From: Photorhabdus laumondii subsp. laumondii
GTDB lineage: Bacteria > Pseudomonadota > Gammaproteobacteria > Enterobacterales > Enterobacteriaceae
NCBI RefSeq assembly: GCF_003343245.1
Contig: NZ_CP024901.1
Span: 5,022,001 to 5,086,000, forward strand
Direction: 5' to 3'
DNA length: 64,000 nucleotides
Below, one piece after another: positions 57,903 through 64,000 of this stretch. The notes below the pieces were generated by a model that saw nothing but the letters and a program-made list of their open reading frames with translations, did no database searches and was not told the DNA's origin. Numbering within the stretch: the first letter of the stretch is position 1; each line of letters begins with the position of its first letter. Position numbers and translations under genes: made by a program.

Positions 57903-60737
57903 ATGGATAACATCGAAGTTCGGGGCGCACGTACCCACAATCTCAAAAATATCAATCTGATAATTCCCCGAGACAAGCTGATCGTTATCACGGGCTTGTC
58001 CGGCTCAGGTAAGTCTTCTCTGGCATTTGATACGCTTTATGCAGAGGGTCAGCGCCGTTATGTGGAATCGCTTTCAGCTTATGCGCGCCAGTTTCTGTCA
58101 CTGATGGAGAAACCCGATGTTGACCATATTGAAGGATTATCCCCGGCCATTTCTATTGAGCAGAAATCGACTTCCCATAATCCACGTTCAACCGTGGGGA
58201 CTATTACTGAAATTCATGATTATCTACGTTTGTTGTTTGCCCGTGTAGGGGAACCTCGTTGCCCAGATCACGATATTCCATTAACCGCACAGACTGTTAG
58301 CCAGATGGTAGATAATGTGCTAACACTGCCAGAAGGTCATCGTCTGATGTTGCTGGCACCGATCGTCAAAGAGCGAAAAGGCGAGCATACTAAATTATTG
58401 GATAATCTGGCAGCACAAGGTTATATCCGCGCACGCATTGATGGTGAAGTCTGTGATCTATCTGATCCACCGAAATTAGAATTACAGAAAAAACATACCA
58501 TTGAAGTGGTTATTGATCGCTTTAAAGTTCGTGCCGATCTGGCACAACGTCTCGCTGAATCTTTTGAAACAGCGCTGGAACTTTCAGGCGGTACCGCTAT
58601 TGTCGCCAATATAGATGATAATACCGCCGAAGAGCTGATTTTCTCTGCTAACTTCGCGTGTCCTACATGTGGCTACAGCATGAGTGAGTTGGAACCTCGA
58701 CTATTCTCTTTTAACAACCCAGCCGGTGCTTGCCCAACTTGTGATGGTTTAGGCATTCAGCAATTTTTTGATCCTGATAGAGTCATTCAAAATGGTGATA
58801 TCTCCCTTGCCGGCGGTGCAATTCGTGGTTGGGATCGCCGTAATTTCTACTATTTTCAGATGTTACGTTCATTAGCAGAGCATTATAAATTCGATATCGA
58901 AGCCCCCTTCAATTCCCTCAGCGCCAATATTCAGCAAGTGGTGTTGTACGGCTCCGGTAAACAATCCATCGAATTTAAATACACCAATGACCGTGGCGAT
59001 ACCACAGTGCGTAACCATCCGTTCGAAGGTGTACTGCATAATATGGAACGCCGCTATAAAGAGACGGAATCCACCGCCGTTCGGGAGGAACTGGCGAAAT
59101 ATATTAGTAATCGTTCATGTATTTCCTGCCACGGAACTCGCTTACGTAAAGAAGCCCGTTACGTATTTATTGAGAATACCACCCTGCCAGAGATCTCAGA
59201 TTTCAGTATCGGCCATGCGATGGATTTTTTCCAAAACATTAAACTCAGCGGTCAACGTGCGCAAATTGCTGAAAAAGTACTGAAAGAGATCCGCGACCGC
59301 CTGAAATTCTTGGTTAATGTTGGTCTGAATTATCTGACGCTCTCCCGTTCGGCCGAAACCCTGTCCGGTGGCGAAGCTCAACGTATCCGCCTTGCCAGCC
59401 AGATTGGTGCGGGTTTAGTGGGAGTGATGTATGTACTTGATGAACCTTCTATCGGGTTGCATCAGCGGGATAATGAACGCCTACTAGAAACACTAATCCA
59501 CTTGCGCAATCTGGGAAATACCGTGATTGTGGTTGAGCATGATGAGGATGCCATCCGGGCTGCCGACCATATCATTGATATCGGCCCCGGTGCAGGTGTA
59601 CATGGCGGTGAAATCGTCGCGGAAGGCTCAGTTAAAGATATTATGGTGAGCAAAGATTCACTAACAGGTCAATTCCTGAGTGGAGAGCGTGAAATTGCCA
59701 TCCCAGAGAAGCGTATCTCGGCAGATCCGAAAAAGGTGCTGAAACTGATCGGAGCGAAAGGTAATAACCTGAAAAATGTGACGTTCAATCTGCCAGTTGG
59801 GTTATTTACTTGTATTACCGGGGTTTCTGGTTCCGGTAAATCAACGCTAATCAATGATACTCTGTTCCCGATTGCCCAACGCCAGTTAAATGGCGCGACC
59901 AATATCACCCCTGCACCTTATATTGATATTCAAGGGCTAGAGCATTTCGATAAAGTGATTGATATTGACCAGAGCCCGATTGGCCGAACTCCCCGCTCTA
60001 ACCCAGCAACTTATACCGGCGTATTTACACCAGTTCGTGAATTATTCGCAGGCGTACCTGAATCACGCACCCGTGGTTATACACCTGGACGATTCAGTTT
60101 TAACGTTAAAGGTGGACGCTGTGAAGCTTGCCAAGGTGATGGCGTTATTAAGGTAGAAATGCACTTCTTGCCTGATATTTATGTCCCTTGTGATCAGTGC
60201 AAAGGTAAGCGTTATAACCGTGAAACACTGGAAGTCAAATATAAGGGCAAAAATATCAATGAAGTATTGGATATGACGATCGAAGAAGCCCGTGAATTCT
60301 TTGATGCGGTTCCTGCTCTAGCCCGTAAACTGCAAACCCTCATGGACGTTGGACTTTCTTACATCCGTCTGGGCCAATCAGCAACCACGTTATCAGGCGG
60401 TGAAGCGCAGCGAGTAAAACTGGCGCGTGAACTATCCAAACGCGGAACTGGGCAGACGTTATATATTCTTGATGAGCCAACAACAGGTTTGCATTTTGCT
60501 GATATTCAACAGCTATTAACAGTTCTGCATCAGTTACGCGATCAAGGGAATACCATTGTGGTTATTGAACATAACCTTGATGTGATTAAAACCGCTGACT
60601 GGATCGTGGATCTTGGCCCAGAAGGAGGTAGCGGCGGCGGTGAGGTTCTGATTTCTGGTACTCCAGAAGAGGTCGCGGAATGTGAAAAATCACATACCGC
60701 ACGTTTCTTGAAACCTATATTGAAGAAAGAAGCATAA
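57903..60737 (+). CDS. uvrA: UvrA excinuclease subunit
   Basis: A 944-residue UvrA, the damage-recognition ATPase of nucleotide excision repair. Two ABC modules are visible: Walker [16 protein letters not shown] (about residue 31) and [15 protein letters not shown] (about residue 640), with signatures [16 protein letters not shown] and [16 protein letters not shown]. Zinc-finger cysteines occur at [16 protein letters not shown] and at [16 protein letters not shown]. Length matches the family. The start is the ATG at 57903. Confidence 0.98.
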   Translation: MDNIEVRGARTHNLKNINLIIPRDKLIVITGLSGSGKSSLAFDTLYAEGQRRYVESLSAYARQFLSLMEKPDVDHIEGLSPAISIEQKSTSHNPRSTVGTITEIHDYLRLLFARVGEPRCPDHDIPLTAQTVSQMVDNVLTLPEGHRLMLLAPIVKERKGEHTKLLDNLAAQGYIRARIDGEVCDLSDPPKLELQKKHTIEVVIDRFKVRADLAQRLAESFETALELSGGTAIVANIDDNTAEELIFSANFACPTCGYSMSELEPRLFSFNNPAGACPTCDGLGIQQFFDPDRVIQNGDISLAGGAIRGWDRRNFYYFQMLRSLAEHYKFDIEAPFNSLSANIQQVVLYGSGKQSIEFKYTNDRGDTTVRNHPFEGVLHNMERRYKETESTAVREELAKYISNRSCISCHGTRLRKEARYVFIENTTLPEISDFSIGHAMDFFQNIKLSGQRAQIAEKVLKEIRDRLKFLVNVGLNYLTLSRSAETLSGGEAQRIRLASQIGAGLVGVMYVLDEPSIGLHQRDNERLLETLIHLRNLGNTVIVVEHDEDAIRAADHIIDIGPGAGVHGGEIVAEGSVKDIMVSKDSLTGQFLSGEREIAIPEKRISADPKKVLKLIGAKGNNLKNVTFNLPVGLFTCITGVSGSGKSTLINDTLFPIAQRQLNGATNITPAPYIDIQGLEHFDKVIDIDQSPIGRTPRSNPATYTGVFTPVRELFAGVPESRTRGYTPGRFSFNVKGGRCEACQGDGVIKVEMHFLPDIYVPCDQCKGKRYNRETLEVKYKGKNINEVLDMTIEEAREFFDAVPALARKLQTLMDVGLSYIRLGQSATTLSGGEAQRVKLARELSKRGTGQTLYILDEPTTGLHFADIQQLLTVLHQLRDQGNTIVVIEHNLDVIKTADWIVDLGPEGGSGGGEVLISGTPEEVAECEKSHTARFLKPILKKEA

Positions 60738-60747
60738 TTTATAGATA

Positions 60748-60770
60748 GGGGCTCAGTTAGCCCCTTATTT
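60748..60770. terminator. Terminator between convergent uvrA and psuG
   Basis: GGGGCT (60748-60753) and AGCCCC (60759-60764) with a 5 nt loop are followed by TTATTTT, directly after the uvrA stop. Confidence 0.85.
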
Positions 60771-60797
60771 TCTAGCCGCAACTTTTTGAAACGGGTT

Positions 60798-61736
60798 TCA
60801 CATGTGGCGCTCCCAATAACAACAAGCAATTTTCGCTGCCAGTTCAGCGTTATTGAGCACTAACTGAATATTGGAAGATAGGCTATTGCCCCCGGTTAAC
60901 TCAGAGACTCTTGCTAACAAAAACGGCGTACACGCTTTTCCATTTACTCTCTGTTCTATGGATTCGCGTACTGCTTGTTCGATAGCAGCACTGATCTCCG
61001 CTTCCGGCATGGCGTATGGCTCAGGAATCGGATTAGCAACTACCAAACCGCCCTGTAATCCAGTATCCCATTTTACTGCCATCGCCTGAGCTATCTGTTC
61101 TGGGGAATCCAGACGAATATTGACGGAGAATGGACTGGTACGACAGAAAAACGCCGGTAAAGCGTGAGTCTGATAACCAATCAGTGGCACACCGTGAGTT
61201 TCAAGATATTCTGTTGTCAAGCCAAGATCCAAAATGGATTTAGCACCAGCACAGACTACCGCAACACTGGTTTTCGCTAATTCCTGTAAATCGGCAGAAA
61301 TATCAAAAGTCTGTTCCGCCCCACGGTGCACACCGCCAATACCGCCGGTAGCGAAGATTCTAATCCCGGCCATTGCCGCAATAATCATGGTAGAAGCAAC
61401 CGTCGTCGCGCCATTTTTTCCAGCCGCGATAACAAAGGGTAAATCACGACGGCTGACTTTAGTTATTTCATCACCTTTTCTAGCCAAAAACGCTATTTCT
61501 TCATGCGACAGACCTGCTTTCATCATCCCATTGATAACAGCAATTGTTGCAGGAACAGCACCATTTTCCCTGATTTTCTGCTCAACTTGTAGCGCAGTCT
61601 TTACATTTTGCGGATAAGGCATTCCATGAGCAATAATGGTCGATTCTAACGCCACAACCGGTCGGTTATTCTCTAAAGCCTCTGTAACTTCTGGGGAAAT
61701 ATCCAAATATTTATTGCTAATAGCATGATTTTTCAT
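60798..61736 (-). CDS. psuG: Pseudouridine-5'-phosphate glycosidase
   Basis: A 312-residue PsuG, which splits pseudouridine 5'-phosphate into uracil and ribose 5-phosphate. Features are VVALESTIIAHGMPYPQN near the start, GATTVASTMIIAAMAGIRIF, the FATGGIGGVHRGAEQTFDIS loop, and PFLLARVSELTGGNSLSSNI at the end. It follows the kinase gene at 2 bp, the usual psuK-psuG pairing. Confidence 0.97.
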   Translation of the reverse strand: MKNHAISNKYLDISPEVTEALENNRPVVALESTIIAHGMPYPQNVKTALQVEQKIRENGAVPATIAVINGMMKAGLSHEEIAFLARKGDEITKVSRRDLPFVIAAGKNGATTVASTMIIAAMAGIRIFATGGIGGVHRGAEQTFDISADLQELAKTSVAVVCAGAKSILDLGLTTEYLETHGVPLIGYQTHALPAFFCRTSPFSVNIRLDSPEQIAQAMAVKWDTGLQGGLVVANPIPEPYAMPEAEISAAIEQAVRESIEQRVNGKACTPFLLARVSELTGGNSLSSNIQLVLNNAELAAKIACCYWERHM

Positions 61737-61738
61737 GA

Positions 61739-62824
61739 TTATAATTCCAACAGTTTTTGGACACTGCCATTTGACAGATTTGGATTATTGGTCAATTCGC
61801 AAGAGAGCGTGAGCGCGGAACACCCTTGAGCAAAGCGAACACTTTCTGCCAGCGTCATATTTTCTAGCCAGCAGTTCACCAATCCGGCCATCATGGCATC
61901 TCCGGCACCTGTTACATTGACAATCTTGATACTGATGGGAAGTGACCAGCCTGCCACACCATCGCTTTCACTAAAGTAGACACCCTCTACGCCCATGCTG
62001 AGTACTAACCGCTGCACACCTTGATCGTGAAACCACCGCGCCACTGCCGGAACATCGGTAGGTTGGGTAATTTTCATTCCACTAAGCGCTTCCGCCTCCA
62101 GACAATTAGGTTTTAAGGTGTGGATATAGGAAAGCCAGTTTTTAATCTTAGGTGCTTTAAATGCGGATACTGTATCCACAAATACCGGCACCGTTCCGGC
62201 ATTAGTCAACAACCAAACCAAAGCTTCTTCAGATAAATTGCAATCAATAACTAGCACGCCGGCGTGCTGAATAAGATCACAATGATTCGCTAACAACGAT
62301 GGCGTCAGTTTTTCCAAAATATGCATATCGTTGATGGCAACCAGCATCTCACCGCCGTCATCTAATAGAGAGATATATGTCGAGGTACTTTCACCATAAA
62401 GCTTATAGCAATAGTCGACATTAACACCTGCACATCTGGCCTGATCCAGTAAAGTGCTACCATAGAAATCATCGCCAACAACAGAAATAAGATGACATTC
62501 TTTACCTAATAAAGCGATATTTTGGGCAATATTTCTGCCTACACCACCGGGGGTACATTTTATTTTTCCTGGGTTAGAGTCTTGATAAATGAGTTTATTC
62601 GATGAATAACCGTAAACATCCATATTAATAGAACCAACCACCACCACATAATGGTGATCAGATAAAATATAACCTTTGCCTTTTATATATCCCTTATTCA
62701 TTAAATTCATAATATGACCAGCAACACCGGAGCGACTTATACCTAAAATATCGGCCATTTCCTGCTGTGGAATTAACGGATCTCGTCTCAGAAGTTGCAA
62801 TATTTGTTTTTCCCGATTCGTCAT
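61739..62824 (-). CDS. HTH-PfkB sugar kinase, probable pseudouridine kinase
   Basis: A 361-residue protein with an N-terminal winged helix (KQILQLLRRDPLIPQQEMAD, ISRSGVAGHIMNLMNKGYIK) fused to a PfkB kinase. The kinase has VVVVGSINMDVYG, the PGGVGRNIAQNIALLG motif and the catalytic NVTGAGDAMMAGLV. The HTH-PfkB layout and length match E. coli YeiI rather than the shorter PsuK, yet the gene is coupled to psuG, so it probably phosphorylates pseudouridine. It may also regulate its own operon. The start is the ATG at 62824. Confidence 0.88.
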   Translation of the reverse strand: MTNREKQILQLLRRDPLIPQQEMADILGISRSGVAGHIMNLMNKGYIKGKGYILSDHHYVVVVGSINMDVYGYSSNKLIYQDSNPGKIKCTPGGVGRNIAQNIALLGKECHLISVVGDDFYGSTLLDQARCAGVNVDYCYKLYGESTSTYISLLDDGGEMLVAINDMHILEKLTPSLLANHCDLIQHAGVLVIDCNLSEEALVWLLTNAGTVPVFVDTVSAFKAPKIKNWLSYIHTLKPNCLEAEALSGMKITQPTDVPAVARWFHDQGVQRLVLSMGVEGVYFSESDGVAGWSLPISIKIVNVTGAGDAMMAGLVNCWLENMTLAESVRFAQGCSALTLSCELTNNPNLSNGSVQKLLEL

Positions 62825-63232
62825 TTTTGGACACTTGTTTGTTCTTAAACACACGTTTGTTTTATGTGTTAAAAGCAAAACAGTAAAGTGGGATTTTTTA
62901 TTTTACAACGAAGTTGGAAGAACGATCGTAAGAGCCCATGACTGGACTATCAGCCCTATTTTATGTGATAACCATCAAGTTAAATCCTGTTGAAAACTCC
63001 TTTTTGCTGTATATTAATAATCAACCCGTGTTTTACGCTAGAAATAAATTCAACAAAACAAAGATCTAAGTAAACCCCTATCGAAAGCTAACAAATGTTT
63101 GGATATACCTTGAAATGGTGAGAATTATTTTTCACCATCTGAAACATGTTTCATGAAAAATTGATCTGCTTCACATTAAAAAACATACTTCATAGCCGAA
63201 AATATCCATGAACAAATTATATACGCTGCGAT
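62825..63232. other. Non-coding region upstream of the psu operon
   Basis: No gene is supported. It should contain the promoter of the kinase-psuG operon; I see no transporter gene for pseudouridine on this side. Confidence 0.4.
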
Positions 63233-63359
63233 TATACCCTATGGATTTCAAGATACATCGCGACGGCAAGGGAGTGAATCCCCGGGAGCATAGCAAACTA
63301 TGTGACCGGGGTGAGCGAGTGCAGCCAACAAAGAGGCAACTTGAAAGATGACGGATATA
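63233..63359 (+). repeat. ERIC element
   Basis: A full-length copy with the same internal GCATAGCAAACTATGTGACC variant as the uvrA copy, which suggests a common source. It lies about 65 bp upstream of the hicAB operator region. Confidence 0.93.
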
Positions 63360-63427
63360 GAATAATTTTCACGTCAGATTTCATCCTATAAAGAATAAAT
63401 CTAAATGTTCATAACGCTATTACGCTT

Positions 63428-63478
63428 ATAAACAAAAATGCTTATAAACCTCTTGATGATATAAACAAAAATGTTTAT
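63428..63478 (+). promoter_or_regulatory. Two inverted repeats upstream of hicA, probable HicB operators
   Basis: ATAAAC-AAAAAT-GTTTAT (63461-63478) is a perfect inverted repeat, and ATAAAC-AAAAAT-GCTTAT (63428-63445) is the same with one mismatch. The 33 bp centre spacing puts them on the same DNA face. They lie 35 bp upstream of hicA. Confidence 0.65.
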
Positions 63479-63512
63479 GTTTATTTTCAAGTTAAACAAA
63501 CAGGAGGAGGCA

Positions 63513-63689
63513 GTGAAGCAAAGCGAGTTTCGCCGGTGGCTTAAAGCTCAGGGAGCAGAATTCAAAGATGGGACTAACCACTTGAAAGTTTTCCTGAACG
63601 GTAAGCAAACCACGATGCCAAGGCACCCTAGTAAAGAAATCCCAGAACCACTGAGGAAATTAATATTAAAACAGCCAGGCATCAAATGA
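63513..63689 (+). CDS. hicA: HicA toxin (mRNA interferase)
   Basis: A 58-residue HicA with a double-stranded RNA-binding-like fold that cleaves mRNA when free of HicB. KQSEFRRWLKAQGAEFKDGT, the catalytic His in NHLKVFLNG, and TTMPRHPSKEIPEPLRKLIL are diagnostic. The start is GTG at 63513 with an AGGAGG ribosome site; a longer frame exists but lacks one. The antitoxin follows on the same strand. Confidence 0.95.
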   Translation: MKQSEFRRWLKAQGAEFKDGTNHLKVFLNGKQTTMPRHPSKEIPEPLRKLILKQPGIK

Positions 63690-63740
63690 CAGACCGGCCC
63701 CAAGGGACGGGTTACTCGCATAAATTCACTGAGTAAAAAT

Positions 63741-64000
63741 ATGCGATATCCAGTAAAATTCGAACATGACGAAACAGGTTGGGCTGTGATGTTCCCAGAT
63801 ATCCCAGAAGCCTTAACAGGCGGAGATACCAGAGAAGAAGCATTAGCTATGGCGCAGGATGCTCTGGTTACTGCGTTTGATTTCTACTTTGAAGACCGGC
63901 GCGAAATACCAACACCATCGACTAAAGGTGAAGCTTTTGTCGAAGTACCAGCCAGTATAGCGGCTAAGGTTTTACTGTTGAATACGATGCTTCAAACAAG
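63741..64000 (+). CDS. hicB: HicB antitoxin, cut by the window edge
   Basis: An ATG at 63741 opens a frame that runs past the window end. It begins RYPVKFEHDETGWAVMFPDI, then EALTGGDTREEALAMAQDAL, the partial RNase H-like fold of HicB, which covers and inhibits HicA. The DNA-binding C-terminal part is beginning at the edge (SIAAKVLLLNTMLQT). Confidence 0.94.
   Translation, partial: MRYPVKFEHDETGWAVMFPDIPEALTGGDTREEALAMAQDALVTAFDFYFEDRREIPTPSTKGEAFVEVPASIAAKVLLLNTMLQT

Noticed and set aside
57708..57991. Two minus-strand frames opposite the uvrA start
   Set aside because: Both are readings of the ERIC element and the antisense of uvrA.

Overview
The window looks like chromosome of an AT-rich enterobacterium, most likely Photorhabdus or a close relative in the Morganellaceae. 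The grounds are E. coli-like gene blocks (folD-ybcJ-argU, the yjfIJKLMC order, frmA-fghA, divergent ssb/uvrA, psuG-psuK), about eleven ERIC repeats of roughly 127 bp, and long AT-rich gaps. The genus is an inference; the family level is better supported.

Layout, left to right. At 0-8.6 kb there is a small XRE regulator, then a FadR/GntR-type regulator divergent from a six-gene 5-oxoproline operon: DUF969, DUF979, pcp, pxpA, fused pxpB-pxpC, and a biotin carboxylase-BCCP fusion. After a 1.1 kb AT-rich gap come rtcB and an RlaP-type nucleotidyltransferase (9.8-11.9 kb). The envelope operon yjfI-J-K-L-M-C runs on the minus strand (12.1-16.6 kb). It is followed by a 990 bp IS982-family element, then ybcJ, folD and tRNA-Arg(TCT).

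The tRNA abuts an integrase remnant and a defence island (20-35.6 kb). The island holds a type I restriction-modification operon in the prr order hsdM-hsdS-prrC-like-hsdR, a SIR2-domain protein, a probable phosphorothioate-dependent HNH type IV nuclease, and a three-gene ABC-3C-like operon whose ATPase carries DUF3732. Next come two small paralogous proteins of unknown function flanking frmA-fghA (36.4-40.5 kb).

A carotenoid region follows (40.9-49.2 kb): an RPE65-type carotenoid oxygenase, crtE, fni (IPP isomerase), crtY, crtI and crtB. The genes would make beta-carotene and cleave it to retinal or another apocarotenoid. fni is split by a second, protein-identical copy of the IS982 element with a clean 6 bp target duplication, so the pathway is at least damaged.

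A second island (49.2-57.0 kb) is bracketed by direct repeats of the region just downstream of ssb. It carries a four-gene minus-strand operon: a metallo-beta-lactamase-fold protein, a trypsin-like protease with a long C-terminal region, a middle component, and a Rad50/SMC-like ATPase with a zinc hook. I regard this as the best candidate for a poorly described defence system. Remnants of a helicase and a group II intron protein lie at its edge.

The window ends with ssb and uvrA sharing a LexA-box-bearing intergenic region, psuG with an HTH-PfkB kinase, and a hicAB toxin-antitoxin pair cut by the window edge. ERIC elements sit directly upstream of several genes (rtcB, frmA, crtE, uvrA), and one supplies the stop codon of the carotenoid oxygenase.
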